A stretch of DNA of 64,000 nt from Eucommia ulmoides (GCA_016647705.1 CM028339.1:18866803-18930802); one strand, 5' to 3'. Shown: positions 23,590-36,300, counted from the first letter of the stretch. Program-made: numbers and translations. Notes: generated by a model not told the origin, from the letters alone.

Positions 23590-24830
23590 ACCATCGTCTA
23601 CAGTGTCCTGTCTTTGCCTGCCTTTGCATTTACTTCATAGACTCTTCCTCTCTGAACCACCTCTGCTAGAGAAATTAGGTTCGTATCTCTCTCTTCCTCC
23701 CTCGCGCTCCCTCTCCACTTCCGACAATAGCCATCACCGTCCACTCCCTCTCAGCCTCCTCCGCCATCCCCTCGCCACCACCACTGCCACCTCCGCTCCA
23801 TTTCGCCGCGATGTCATCGCCTCGCCATCCACGCCGTCATCCTTTCTCGCGATTTCTTCTTTCTCCCTCGCGATGACTTCTCCCTTCCTCCAGACGACGA
23901 CGGTGGCTTAGCTCTTGACTCCTCCAATCGCTCACGGTCCTCGCTCCCAATGTCGCAGATTCCCTGGTAAGCCTTTTTTTCTCTCTCTCAACCACCACGA
24001 TTCACAGCTCTTGATTCGATTTTGCAGTAGTTCAAACTAAAAATCTTTGTTTTGAAATTCATTGGTTTGAATTTGATTTTTTTTTAAGGGTTTCTGAAAT
24101 TAGAGTCTCTTTCTCTCTTGATTTTGGGTTTCGAAACCCTTAAAATTGAAGCTCTCTCTCTATCTCGGTCGTGCTGCCTATAAGAAATCACCACCATCGT
24201 CGCAATCAGGTCACCTTCATCAATGGCATACGCTCCTATCTTCCAGAAAATTCCAGGTTCGTCTTTCTCTCTCTCCTTCTCCGTCTCTGCTTTTCGTTTT
24301 TCAGTTTGTTCGATTTTCAAAACCCTCACTCGATTTGAGTTGATCTGAGTTGGGACACCGATTGTGGCATTGATCTGAGTTGGGACACCGATTGTGGCGT
24401 TGATCTGAGTAGGGACACTGATGGTGGCGTTGGTTTCAAAAACCCTCATTCGATTGGGTACCTCCGCCTCCCGCCTCGCACTCTCGACGACCGTCAATCA
24501 CCGCAAATCGATTTTTTTCTCCCTCTCGCACCAACATTCCGATTTCCCTCAGCAAACGCCGCTGCTTTTAGGTACGATCTCTCTCTTCTCTCTCACTCTC
24601 CTTTCACACATTCCAAGTACACTTATATTTGGTGTTTTTGTTCCCAGATTTCGCCTTTTGTTTAGGGAAGAATTGGGAATGGCATTATGTCTCGCATATT
24701 CACTATTATATATCTTGACTGAAATTTTCTCTTTGATTTTTTCGATTTTAGATCTGAAACGGGTTTTGAGCTGTTTGGGTTTTACGAATGAGATCCTTTA
24801 TGAGATGACGCTTGACCACTTTTCCTGATT
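23590..24830 (+). other. CT-rich, 5'-UTR-like sequence in the Helitron
   Basis: Repeated CTCTCTC and TTCCTCCCTC stretches, Pro/Ser-rich short frames (23603-23911, 24421-24828) and GGTACGATCTCTCTCTTC-like junctions resemble plant gene 5' ends with first introns. None of the translations is recognisable. This could be a captured promoter/first-exon region; function cannot be claimed. Confidence 0.4.
24341..24430 (+). repeat. 30-bp minisatellite, three copies
   Basis: A unit TGATCTGAGTTGGGACACCG plus ATTGTGGCGT begins at 24341, 24371 and 24401. Ten codons per unit would encode a repeat in any frame. The third copy has several substitutions. Confidence 0.9.
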
Positions 24831-25171
24831 TTCGCAATGCTCAATCGATTCCAAAGCTGAAATTATGCTCCCTCGGAGCAATAAGATCCTTTAGGTTTTA
24901 CGGTCGGCTTGCTGCAATTATGCTCCCTCGGAGACCAATCTTGGTGTTCGATATGATCCAATCCTCGCTACGTATTCATTTGTTTTCTCCTCCTTTATTT
25001 CTGAGATTAATTTCGATATCTTGAGCTGAATTTGTGCTCTAGTTTCCCCGATTTCACGGGATGGTTTGGGATAGCTTTTAAGAAGGACAAAAATTGCATT
25101 ATTTGAATTTTTAAAACCCTAATTCCATTGTAATTTGTGTTTAAATTTGACCTAATTCTCTGTTGTTGTAG

Positions 25172-25315
25172 GTCAGAGGTGTTCTTTCGTGTTGGAACTC
25201 ATCTCATTCCACACCCCAACAAGGTACTCCATGCTGGAAAAATGCCTGTCTTATCTAATTCCAACTCTCCAATTATGTGCTTCCAACCGCTGCCTAGCAA
25301 AACAATCATTCAAAG
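25172..25315 (+). pseudogene. Exon-like segment in the Helitron (possible captured exon)
   Basis: A 144-base segment lies between TTGTTGTAG (acceptor-like) and CAAAG followed by GTGAAAATC (donor-like). Two frames are open across it, one reading TRYSMLEKCLSYLIPTLQLC. I do not recognise the product. A pyrimidine-rich AT-rich intron-like stretch precedes it. Captured gene pieces are common in plant Helitrons, which is the basis for the suggestion. Confidence 0.3.
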
Positions 25316-27320
25316 GTGAAAATCAAGTCTGTTTTTGGTTCCCAGATTTATGTTTCTATTTACGTTTATGCTTTTGTTTATGTTGAATGCCAAATGTGAA
25401 CTATGGTTAATACACAAACGCATTGGCATTGGCGTCGAATGCGTTTTTCTTACCAGTTTCTGTTCTGTTCCCGTCTTTGTTTATGTTCTGTTCCCGTTTC
25501 TGTTTCTGTTCTGTTCCCGTCTCTGTTTCTGTTCCTGTTCCCGAATTTGTATGAACTCACCAATCTGATTTCATATTGATTGCTCCCTAATTAGATCACC
25601 AAGTTTACATTGCGACGAAATCTATACGAGTGTTTGTATTCTGATTTCATATTCTACTGACGTCATATAGAGCACCAAATGTTTGATGAAATCTCTAATT
25701 GATGAACCTTGTTCAGTTTCCATTCTGTTTTCATTGTGAATTTGTATTATGATGTTTGCAAATTTCAATTTCCATTCTGTTTCCATCTTCTAATGTTTGA
25801 CAACAATTAGATCACTGATGTCATACCCGAATTTGTATGAACTCGAGGTCCTCTTGGTTTAACATTTACATTTTTTTTATTTTGTATCGAATATAAAGTA
25901 TTCCATTTGGATGGATTTTATTTCTATTATATTTTAAATTTTAATTGCTTAGGCAAGAAGAGAACCAAGTCATTAGAATGTCGCTCTTGCTTTTGGTATG
26001 GGTGTAGTCATTGTACCACTTACTCATGTTTGTACCATTTGCTCTTATTTAAACAAGCCGCAAATCATTTAAGTTGAAGTCTGCTGAAGTAAAGTAACAC
26101 AACCGCTTTTAGTTTTTTGCATAATATATAGATTATGTTTGTTCACTTCATATTCTTAACTTCACAGTTCGTATTCAGCTTTTATTATGCTTCATCATTG
26201 TTCCCGTGTGGGAGAAACAGCTCTTTCCTCTTCTTACTGAAAACAGTAGACACATCGATTCCATTGTCGTTGATGTGGTTTGTCAGATATGTATTTGAAT
26301 TTGAATTTGTTTTTCGAGATGGGATATGTCTTTCTTATTATTCATTTTGTTTCTTCAATTGAGGTAAATCATATAGATATTTGTTTTTTTAACGTGAGCA
26401 CTACATGTTTGATGAAATGCCTGACTGATGAATGTATTTATAGGATACATATATATTTATATTCTTATTTTATATTGCTAACTATTTCCATTCTGGTTTC
26501 ATATTGCTACACGTGTTAATCTGCACTTTCTCTGTTCGATTATAGAAGTAGAGGAAAGAGAGAGAAACTAACAAGGAGGGTAAAAAGCGACTGTAAAAGC
26601 AAGTTAAATCTTACCTCTCGAACTTGGTAAGACGTTCTCATTTAATGTAAATAATGTAATTATATGGGTATAGAATTTATGTGGGGAAGTGACGTGTTAC
26701 ATGAATTTATTTTTCTCAACCTCAACTTTTAACCACTACTAACTATTTACTTCACAAATAGGATTAGTACCTTTCAACCACAATGTTGACCACTTAATTG
26801 AAACATATGAATTTATTAGTACCTTTTAACCACTACTAACCACAATGCTGACCACTTAATGCTGACAAATAAATTCATCTGTTTCAGTTCATTTGATTAG
26901 TACCTTTTAATCACTACTAACTTTTAACCACTTAATAATGAATCCTATAGCAGAATTTTGTGTATGCAAATATCAATGCTGACCACTTAAATGAAAAAAA
27001 TAAAGTTACAAATCAAAATTACACATTATTTTAGTTGCATAAACACTGATATATCATATAAGCCACAAAAATATTGGCAGTTTACTGTAAATATAAGCCA
27101 AGCAGTTGCGTTTTGTTGCTACTTCTGTGTCAGGTCATTTGAGATTTAGTTTCTAAATTAATTATTTGTCTCAAGTACTATATTTATTCATCTATGTTAT
27201 TATCTAGGTGAGTTTTTAAATTTTGTTTCCTATTAAAGATTTTTTTTTTCTTTGATTGCATAATTATATTATGAACCATGATATTAAAACTTACACATGT
27301 TTTAGTTTCAAAACATTTAG

Positions 27321-27433
27321 GCGGGGCAATTGCAACATATTGATGATATCTACTGTGCAAGAACGGAAGGACCTTGAAATCCCAGAACTAGAACCACTAG
27401 ATCTCTCCCACTCTTGGAGTCATGTTTTAAATG
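27321..27433 (+). pseudogene. Second exon-like segment in the Helitron
   Basis: A 113-base segment follows AAAACATTTAG and ends at AAATG before GTACCTCTC. It reads QERKDLEIPELEPLDLSHSW in one frame, a sequence with normal amino-acid composition unlike the neighbouring AT-rich DNA. The product is not recognised; it may be a captured exon. Confidence 0.3.
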
Positions 27434-28206
27434 GTACCTCTCTCTCAAATCTACCGCATTTAATTTCCAATTTGCTTTTATTTATTTTTTGGCAACCACT
27501 GGATTTTGTTTAGGGATTTTTATTTCATTTATCTTAAGGAATTAATTTGATTTAGTTTTATGAATTTTGATTCCATTTCTTCATTCTAGGAATTTAATTT
27601 ATTTTAGGGATTGTGTCCCATTCTTAATTTGATTCTTCTTAGGAATTTTTATTTTATTTTTTCATTTTATGTATTTTGATTTGATTTTTTTTTTTAGATC
27701 TTAAGCAAATATATCACTCTCAATATCTTCAGGTAATAACTTAACTTATGAGTGAATGGGCATAAGTTCATATTTCGTTTTTCATCTAATTTTTTAAATT
27801 GGTTTCTTGAGTTGTTTTCATAAATTGTTGATTAATTGAGTTGTTTAGTTATTTAGTAAGTTTTGTTGTAATGACATTTGGTTGATGTTATTAGGTTTTG
27901 CAGTTGGCTAGGGGATGAAATAGAAAAGATAATCTATTGGAAACTCTACATCGTCATATAAATAGTATGTATTTGTAAAGAATAATTTACAGTACAATTA
28001 TTTATTACTCGCATATAACGGTACAAGTTTTAGTCTTGAGTTTAGTTATTATTGATGTTAAGTGTTAGTTATTATTGATGTTCAAGTGAAATATGTGAAG
28101 AATGTTAGTCTCAATTGTTAGTTATTGATGTTCAAATGAAATATGTGTTGAATTTCTTATATATAGAAAATTATGTCAATTTTTTTATTTTTGTTGTTCT
28201 ACACCA

Positions 28207-28234
28207 GTGCCTTTAGGCACGGGTTATACGCTAG
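28207..28234 (+). other. Helitron 3' terminal hairpin and CTAG end
   Basis: A perfect 6-bp stem with TT loop (GTGCCT-TT-AGGCAC) is followed by GGGTTATACG and the terminal CTAG. In Helitrons this hairpin acts as the end signal for rolling-circle transposition. Confidence 0.9.
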
Positions 28235-28357
28235 TATATATATATGATATGTAAATAGAAGTTTGTATATTATCGTAATTAAATTGGTTAGGCAAGTGTT
28301 GTCATGTCGACGTCACGCCGGCCCCACGGTGACGAGTGTCCGGGGTGGGGTGTGACA

Positions 28358-28683
28358 CTTAGTCTCTGTCTACTAGAAGAAAGAAGAGAAAGAACTCAGA
28401 TTCATCATGCCACCTATCAGCATAGAACGACTTGGTACTATAATCTTCGGGTCCAACCTTGATCCTTTGACGTCAATGACCTTGTCTTAAGGAAGGTCAC
28501 CTTAGCTACCAAGGATCAAAGTGCTGGCAAAATCGATCCAATCTGGGAAAGGACTTATCGAGTCACTGTAGTGGCCCAGCCCGGCATCTGCAACCTTGAA
28601 ACTGAAGAAGGGATGCCCCTAAGACACCCTTGGAACACTGAACACCTAAACCACTACTTTATAGGAGGAGAGCCATATCCCTA
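28358..28683 (+). pseudogene. Element 1 integrase, C-terminal part
   Basis: Beyond the solo LTR the translation resumes in a frame matching element 2: a LLEERREKTQIHHATYQ segment, then NDLVLRKVTLATKDQ, IWERTYRVTVVAQPG and MPLRHPWNTEHLNHY, ending at TAG near 28682. These correspond to the C-terminal domain of Tat integrases (element 2 reads the same order at 48430-48740). There is a stop in the middle and two frame changes. Confidence 0.85.
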
Positions 28684-30109
28684 GATTTGTCAAAGTTTTT
28701 TTTTTTTTGTTTTTATCTCAGAAAGCTTGTAATAGAAAGTTTTCAAATCAATGAAAAGAGTGTTCAGTTCAAAAAATTCTCCAAAGTCTCCAAATTATCC
28801 ACAAGTGCGGTGGCGGAGATGAGCAACCCTCCATGCCGGCCAGGCTGGAGATATACCACCCTCCAGCCACTTCGTTATGCAAAGACGAAGATTAGCTGTC
28901 AATCGTCGAAGGAAGAGACGAGCAGCCCTCCTTGACGACTAGGCTGGAAGCGAGCTACTCTCCATCCGTTTATCCAATGCTTCCCGGCAGAAGACTAGTA
29001 GTCATGACTGGGGTGGGAGATCGGTCTATTGTACAGGTCAGTGGTGTTAGCTTAGGGGTAGCGACTAACTATCACCCTTCAATGGCATTACACCGATCGA
29101 GACTGAGGACCTATTAGCCAATTTTTCCTCCTTCGCAGCCGAGCTGAGCTTAGGCGACCTAAAGGGATAATGTTCCTGTGGGAGGAATTGGGATAACCCA
29201 AAAAGGCTCAAAAATAAGCCTGACTATGAAGAACTTTCATATAATCGATCACGTGAATCCACCGAGGTGCTGAAACCCGTGGACCGAGATGACTCACCCC
29301 AGGCCGCCTAGGGGGCAGGATGATCGGTAGAGGGTAAAGGTCTTACAAACCAATTTGGTCCGTAATACAGTTTGAATATGACCGATCTGGTTAGTAGTAT
29401 AGCTCGTATATAACCAATCTGGTCAGTAATACATCTAGGATATGGTGGCGGAAAGAACTGGGAAATATTTTGGATTCAAAAACACGACTGTTAGGTATCT
29501 CTGTTATGTTAATAGTATTGCATAGAAAATCAAAATAGTTAGCGTGTAATCAGACGACTAATGATGTCAAGTGCCAAGAATCTCCGAGCTAAAGACAGAC
29601 ATTGAGCCTGCAACTTACGAGGTCGACACAATCGTTCTTTCGTGATAACCGAGCTGATGAAGGCTGCCTTGGTTATTAAACCCAACGTTGTCCGAGCTGA
29701 TTAAAGGTTTTATTGTTCAAATATCTGAGGTCGGTTACTTCTGCCAAGTTGCAATGTTCACAAAAGCAAACTTATTCGTGCAAGTGTGCAGTGGGAACCA
29801 GCCAGAAACTATGCACCAAATGGAAAAGAAAATCTAAGCATACAAAACCAGGTCGGAAGATTCAGAAAACTTTATTTATTGATCAAAAAATGTTGTTACA
29901 AAACTAGGGTTACCGCCCTTAATTACAAGCCCGTTCTTGGTAGGGCTATACAAAAAGAAAATAAAAGAAGAAAAAAAATTGTTTTGGTGGTTGATTGGGC
30001 TGGTAGAGAGCTATTCGGGAGCAGGGCCGGCCTGGGCTTCACTGCCAGCTGGGGCGTCTGCCCAACCTCCTGAGCCAATGCTCGGCCCAGCCCTCTGCCT
30101 AGCCTGAGC
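28684..30109 (+). other. Element 1 non-coding region between integrase and antisense gene
   Basis: No coding frame is supported. Partly repeated phrases (GAGCAACCCTCC / GAGCAGCCCTCC with GACCAGGCTGGA-like joins, 28820-28960) may be the remains of a tandem array like that in element 2. GGTCGGTTACTTC and CCGAGCTGA words recur, as in the other Tat-like element. Confidence 0.5.
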
Positions 30110-32307
30110 CTCTTAGATCTCTTATGGCTAGAGCACGATCCAAATATTTGTGTGGTCCACTTGCAGAAACTAACGCCAAATAGAATTGACCGCCCCTTTG
30201 AACCCCAGCTTAATCACGTCCAGCCCGATTCAGTTTCGGAGGTCGACAAACTCTTTGCTCTTATTCCATTTCTCCACCGCTCCAGCCCGGACCTGCTCTA
30301 GCTCAATTTCCTGACCGCTCCTGATCTCTTTGAGTTGTCCAAGAACAATCTTGGACTGTTGAACTGCTTTGTTTTCTCTTTCTAGGTTGTCTATAGATTC
30401 TTTGGCTAAGCCCTCATTCATCTCCATCAGCTGCTCAACTTCAGCCCGAAGCCTCTCCATCTCCACCTGGGACTTGTTCAGCCTGTAGATCCACTGTGTC
30501 CTCTTGGTCTCCAACTTCCCGCACCTCTCGCAAACTTTGTGGTGGTACAGTCCTAGCTTGGATGCGGAGTAGAGGGCCCGCAAAGGAAAAATGGTTAAAA
30601 AGAGATAAAACATGGAAATGTTCAAAGACTAAAAATTTAACCGAGGTAGGGACTTACCGATAGGATACACCAGTAGAGGTTAGAGGCGATCCGATCATTT
30701 GACTTCTCAATGAATTTGGTCCGGTCCGCCGGGGGCATGATTTGATGGATGAAGGTCGGGAGGATAGCCGACGTGTCCATGATGCTGCAGTCACCCTGAA
30801 GGCCAGTGGTGAAAGCAAAAGGTATTGCCAGGTCCTATTAAACCTATTCACGGCCTTGCCATCCCTCCTCTCGGCCCGCTTGGCCCTCTCCGCGGCTTCT
30901 CTTTTGTGGCTCAACCACCACCCCGGACATACCAGTTTTTCGCTTTCCTTTCTCCCTCATCTCCCCGCGAGCCAGGCTCACCGCATCCACTTGCACCGAC
31001 GCCAGCCTCGCTACAGCCAGGGTCGTAGGTCTCCTAGGTGCTGTTGCTCGACTCGCCATTGTCGACCTACCAAGAACCACTTGCGTTGCTGCTCGGGGAT
31101 AAGGATTAACAAGAGTCGGCCTGGCTAAGGTAGCCTGAACCGGAGCCCCCTCATCTACCTACTAAGGGGCCTCTCCTTCTACCTCCTTCTCAACCTCTTA
31201 CGCAGCCAGTCTCGTCAGCATTTTGATGTCCGTAATTGCAAGGAGACAATATCAGTCACGACAAGGAAGAACAAGTATAAAGAATTTGACAAGCAGGGGT
31301 GAAATAACTTACTATTCTCAGAATTATTTTTCAAGACAGGGGGTGGCAAAGAAGGATCACTCTAGAAGTAGAGGTCGTATAGGTACGACATGAGAACAAC
31401 CCCGATGTAGGTGAATGACATGCTAAAGATCCGATCTCTCTACTCAAGAATCTCTGAGCTGGGCTTATACTTCTTTGAGGCTGCCAAAAAAAAATATCAA
31501 AGTTAGGAAAATTGATCGGGATGAGAAGCTAAATTTATACCGGGCTAAGAAGCTTACCCACAGTCCCCCAATGCATCTGGATCGGGTGCTCCTACTCGTC
31601 CGTTGTCGGGGCAACCTCTCATTTGGTCCTTCCAAAGAAGAAGAAGCTTGGCTTCCAATCTTTGATGGAGTAAGGGTAGCCGATAACAAACTTTTACCGG
31701 GTTGAGATGTAGTACTAGCCTTTTCCACCGGCATGCAATTGTTGATCATACACTGTGATGAACCCCTTGGGAGGGGCGCAAGAACATTCCTCTTTCCTGG
31801 GAACACATATCTCCATTATGCTGGGGAATGCATATGTGGATAGAAGGTCCCTCATTTCTTTCTCCGATAGGTCGGTCTCTACCCGCCAAACCAAGGTATC
31901 CTGAGAGGACTGGCCCTTGGGCTCTAACCCGACGTGGATAGTTGGGCTTCCGCCTCTGGAGAGGACTGGCCCTCGACGTCAAGCTCTATGGCTGGATTCG
32001 CACCGAGCTCAACACTTGGGCCCTCAAATTAGCCCGCTTCGCTCCTCACTTTCCTTCTGCGAGGCCCGCTGGTTACGCCAAGAGACTGAGAAGTCCCCGC
32101 TTCGGCCACTCTACGGGCCCTTTCAAAAGAAGAGGTCGTCCATTCGACGATGACCTCTGGTTCAACAATCGCCCCAGGTGCAGAAATCACCTCTGGCTCG
32201 TCGACCTCAGTCGCAGACGAGCTGAGCTCGATCTGCTCAACCTAGGGTCCAGCCTCAGTCCCTTCAAATTTGTACGGGCGGTACCCCGGCAAATAAAACT
32301 CAGACAT
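30110..32307 (-). pseudogene. Antisense gene of element 1 (Transposase_28-like, coiled-coil)
   Basis: On the - strand an ATG at 32307-32305 starts MSEFYLPGYRPYKFEG. Further in, one frame reads SEKEMRDLLSTYAFPS and KGFITVYDQQLHAG (31860-31720), resembling the N-terminal half of plant 'putative gypsy type transposon' (Transposase_28) proteins; the matching stretch in element 2 reads FMTVYKQHLEAGLRFPLH. At 30625-30230 the frame is open for 131 codons with heptad-like charge patterning (EMERLRAEVEQLMEMNEGL), a coiled coil. Stops and shifts divide the gene. Antisense genes in this position are known from Grande-type Tat elements; their role is unknown. Confidence 0.75.
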
Positions 32308-32324
32308 TGAGAACTTGAAGAAGG

Positions 32325-32374
<50 letters not shown>
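32325..32374 (+). repeat. 50-base poly(A) run upstream of the antisense gene
   Basis: An unbroken run of 50 A bases on the + strand, so poly(T) on the antisense-gene strand, ends 17 bases before its ATG (32307). Element 2 has a 24-base run in the equivalent place (51878-51901). Confidence 0.95.
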
Positions 32375-32376
<2 letters not shown>

Positions 32377-32731
32377 AAAGTACCATGCTTTGAGGTCGAG
32401 TGAAGCTATCACAAATACTCTGTTGCGAAAAAAAATGAAGAAATGAAGTGCCTATTTATAGGCAAGTCGGGAAGTTGAATCTTTGTGTTTATCAAACGGC
32501 GCGCAGAGCGTCGATCCACACGCTGTCAGGCCACGTGTTGCACATCCTGTCAAATTTCCAATCAAACTTCTCACAGAATCCAAGTGTTAGCCGGGCTGTT
32601 TTTCATACCAAGCTGTTCAATAACGCCTGGCTGAGTCTACTCGTGCTTTGATCTCTACTTTCTGGCAGATCGTGACCTGAACCCCCAGCGTCTCATGTCC
32701 CATTTCCTCGCTAAGGTTTAGGGGAAACTAA

Positions 32732-33399
32732 TGTTGGTAAAATTCAGCCACCTCTGCATGTCTGCCACTTGGATCAAAATAAGCATGTCACTAACACCAC
32801 AGTGTCAAATGGCCTCACGAGCTCGGTGAATAGATAGCCCGAATGGATCGTCAGGTCGGTAGCATAAAGGACTTCACAAGTCGCCAAGCAAGAATCTTCT
32901 CAAATAATCGCCAAGGAAGGTCAGGCGGTGCGTTCAGCCCAACCTAAACCTCGGTGTCCGGGCCAACCTGCCACTCTTGACAGGCTTAGCCCATGGGCCT
33001 CTCCATCAATGTACAAAGGGCCCAAGGCCTAGGCCCATAACTCTAATCCGCCATGTTCCCCACGCTCCTGAATGATTAGCGGATAACTGAGTTTAAGACT
33101 CTAATTTTTTGGGATGCTAATCACCTCCTCGCCAATAAATAGAAGGCTTCCTCAACACATTTCCATATACGAAAATACCTAGAAAGGTGGAGGTAATAAT
33201 TTTATCTCTCCAAGCGACCTACTCTCTTTTCTCCTAAGCTCTTACTCTCACGCCAGAGGGGACACATCAAGAACACCCCGGCCCGCCTTGTGTGCAGGTG
33301 ACAGGCTGAAGACGAGCCCAGATAGCACATCGGTCGCAGCTCTCCACGCAAAGGATGACCAGATCATACTGCTGGTTGATCTAATTTTTGACACCAACA
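32732..33399 (+). mobile_element. Element 1 3' LTR
   Basis: It begins TGTTGGTAAAATTCAG after a purine-rich TTTAGGGGAAACTAA and ends TTTTTGACACCAACA, giving TG...CA and 668 bases, close to the 672 of element 2, whose LTR ends TTTTTGACATCAACA. An AATAAATA at 33134-33141 is a weak TATA-like box, and the CTCTCACGCCAGAGGGG segment (about 33248) parallels element 2. AGTTA follows; no partner duplication was found because the 5' end is missing. Confidence 0.75.
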
Positions 33400-36300
33400 A
33401 GTTACATGTATTTGTGTACATTTAGTTACACATAGCTAATTACATATATTTTGTGTGATTTTTGTTACATCTAATAAATTTTTATAGACAAATTAGTTAC
33501 ATGTTACAAAATACAGTACTATTTGTTACATCTAATAAAAAATTATATAAAATAATTACATGTAATTACGTATTTGCAGATGCGTGTATTGAGTTTCTGC
33601 TTTTTTTAAATAAACGAGATTAAAATACAAATTACTCCCGTTTGACTGTTTTAAATTTAGGACCTTAAATTTAAACCAAAAAAATACTGTCCCTGCTGGA
33701 CCCACTTATACACACATACATGATTGGATTAGGAACCCATGATCGGATAGGATAGGACCCGACCACGCCCTTTTGGTCTGAGATGCATGGGCTGGACATT
33801 GCATGCGCGAGGAAGATGACGTGCGATATGTAGCGCGTACAATTCACGAGCAATGTGGAAAGCAAACTTAGCGGCCAAGAGAAAGAATATGTTCCCGGTG
33901 GTGACGGTGCATCAATAATAGACCAATCCAATCCGTCCATTTACAGACCAGATGGGCCCCACGAAATGTCAATAAAAAAATATTATTTAAAAAAAAATGG
34001 ATTTCGATATGAGTTTAAAATCAATATTCTATCTTATAGTTTAAATTTTATTTTATTTTTATTTCCTATTGAAATAATCATAAAAAAATTATTTTGTAAA
34101 ATATTGTATGTATATGAGTTTTCATATATTGATCTTTATTTGATTATCAAATTTTATATGCAAATTTTTATTGATTAGTATTCTAATTGTATTTGTTACT
34201 AATGTCATTTATATTATTTTTTCGCTAGAAATAGAGATACTTTGAAAAAGTAGAGATTATGAATAGATACATATTTAAATAAAAAAATAGTTGACACAAT
34301 TTTTATTATTTTATTTTCATCACAGAAATAAATTTATTATTATTTTTTATTTAAAGGATTAAAAATAAATATTTTTATTTTTGAAATGTGATATTATTTT
34401 TTATAAAATAAAACTTTGGAGAGTTCCTTAAATATCATTTTAGCATTTACTATGCATCCAAATAAAATAAATTTTAAGAATTGATAAGGTTTATAAGATG
34501 GGGTGTTTAGAAATCCATTGTTTTTAGAATAAAGTGTTTTGAACTTTCTCTAATGTGATTATAAAGCAATTATTTTCCAGTATTTTTGAAAAATTAAATA
34601 TTTTTCATCTGTGTAAACATACAAAATTATTTTTTGGGGGAGACATGCTTTATTAAAATAAATAGATATAAGATTGGAGAGCTTATTTATTTTAGAATTT
34701 TTTTTTAATAAAAAATATGTTCTTTGAGTCTAAAAAATATGAAAGGTTTTTATTTTTTGTGGAAAAAAATCATTAGATTTTATTAATTGTGATGACTATT
34801 AGACTATTGACCGATTTCTCATTTTAAAATGGTGCCTAGTATTTAATAAGACGATTAGCTATTACAATTAAGTTATTCCTAGTAGTAAGCTACTGGTCAT
34901 AAGATTTGTGATTTCTAATAGTGAGGTTATTGACTACTAAAATAATGATCTTAAGCGATATTTTTTATATTATGATTAAATTTTGATATGCGGCAACATA
35001 TTGACAATTTTATTGTCATCGGATTTAGTTTCTTCAAAAGGGAAAACTAAAATATTGAAAATTAAATTTTAATTGTAGAAATTATCATTTGGCTTCAAGA
35101 AAGATCGAAAACTCTCCAAGTAAAATAATATTTTACCTTAATAAATTAGCATTCCTATTTTATTTGGGATATAATAGTTCCAAGAGAATTTTCATTATTT
35201 GACTGTCCCAAAATATAGATGATCAAATGTTAACCTAGATATAAATTTAATGATGCGAAATTATATTATATTTATATGGAAATATTTTTTTATCAACGAA
35301 TTGTGTTGGAAAATAGTTTCAACTTATAGTTTTAAAATGTTTATGTAATGGTAAACTAATATTTTATATGAAGCATAAACAAATATGTTTATTTGAAATA
35401 ATCCCTACTATTTGAAAAATTCCAAATTATTACATGATGGCAAAATTAGGATTATAAATTTTGTCTCATAAATTATTGTTTTGGTACATATCCCATATTA
35501 GTCGACATGATGAAAAATGAGACTGTATGTACGGTTGGTTCTATAAAAAATTATGTTTAAAATGTTCCTAATAAATTTATTGATAATACTATGGGGACTG
35601 GAAAGTTCCAAATATTGCTTAAAAAAATAATGTTCCATAATAGTCCAAAAATATTTATTCATTCAAATGAGGATTGAAAAAACACCAACCAACCTTGAGC
35701 TTTATTATCTATACATTATATTCCCACGAGGTGGGACAATTTACCTCAAAAGTGGAAGTGGTTAGATCTTAAATTGTCGATGGGGATAAGTCTGAGCCCA
35801 CACAGAAGTCACTTAGGAAGGTAACCCAACCTCTATGATTGGGAACCCCATAGAGGAGATTCAATAGGTAGCGACAATCCATATTATATGACTTATAAAA
35901 CAACACTACAAAATCTAAAGAAATCATTTAAAAGATTTTCTTGATCATTCGGGAATGGATTTAAACCTTAATGAGACAAAGGAAATAAAATTCTTACAGA
36001 GTATAGGTCACATGTGCCCTTGGAGTACTCACCTAAGTGAGAGTTGTCATGAGGTTTCGACTATGGGATTAGACTTTTCCTACTGACTCTTATGAGAATC
36101 AAGATACTTGTGCATGGTCATTGCCAACATAATCTAATATCAGTACCATGTGTGCTTACAGAAGTTCGGGCAAAATGACCTGATTCATGAAATAATTCAT
36201 AATAGTTTTTTCGGATGGATGTTTGTTACGCTAAGTGAGGCTCAAGTCCTGAGGACTGAAGACACCTAAACCTATTATTTTATATTATGTTTGAGTGAAT

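Larger units (their letters stand above)
23426..28234 (+). mobile_element. Non-autonomous Helitron inserted between A and T
   Basis: The 5' end reads TCTATATAATAAATCAGC (Helitrons start with TC), and the 3' end reads CTAG at 28231-28234, preceded by the hairpin GTGCCT-TT-AGGCAC (28207-28220) ten bases upstream. Both are defining features, as is insertion between A (23425) and T (28235). There is no target duplication, as expected. No Rep/helicase sequence was found in 4.8 kb, so it is non-autonomous. The interior looks like captured gene sequence: CT-rich 5'-UTR-like blocks and exon-like segments. Confidence 0.85.
20931..28357 (+). mobile_element. Del/Tekay-like gypsy solo LTR, interrupted by a Helitron
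   Basis: The insert begins TGTAAGACCCTGATTTAGC and ends GGGGTGGGGTGTGACA, so it has TG...CA ends and the TGTRAGACCC / GGGTGTGACA termini typical of Del/Tekay chromovirus LTRs. It is flanked by CTTAG at 20926-20930 and 28358-28362. Without the Helitron (23426-28234) it is about 2.6 kb, the usual LTR length for that lineage. There is no internal region, so it is a solo LTR. Removing it and one CTTAG rejoins the integrase frame of element 1. The lineage name rests on end sequences and length only. Confidence 0.85.
17548..33399 (+). mobile_element. Ty3/gypsy element 1, Tat-like, 5' end missing
   Basis: The + strand carries the end of protease, RT, two RNase H regions and integrase in gypsy order (RT before integrase), then a long 3' region with an antisense gene and a 3' LTR. 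A second, archaeal-type RNase H domain and an antisense gene before the 3' LTR are known features of Tat-lineage elements (Grande, Retand). Gag and the 5' LTR are missing or replaced by the fragment at 14791-15411. The integrase is interrupted by the solo LTR at 20931-28357. Protein similarity to element 2 is high throughout. Confidence 0.85.

Noticed and set aside
23603..24828. Ser/Pro/Leu-rich frames in the Helitron as host genes
   Set aside because: CT-rich composition explains them; no conserved protein sequence recognised.
14791..33399. 14791-15115 as the 5' LTR of element 1
   Set aside because: It shares only short phrases (CTCTCACGCC) with the LTR at 32732-33399, and the ends and downstream parts differ.
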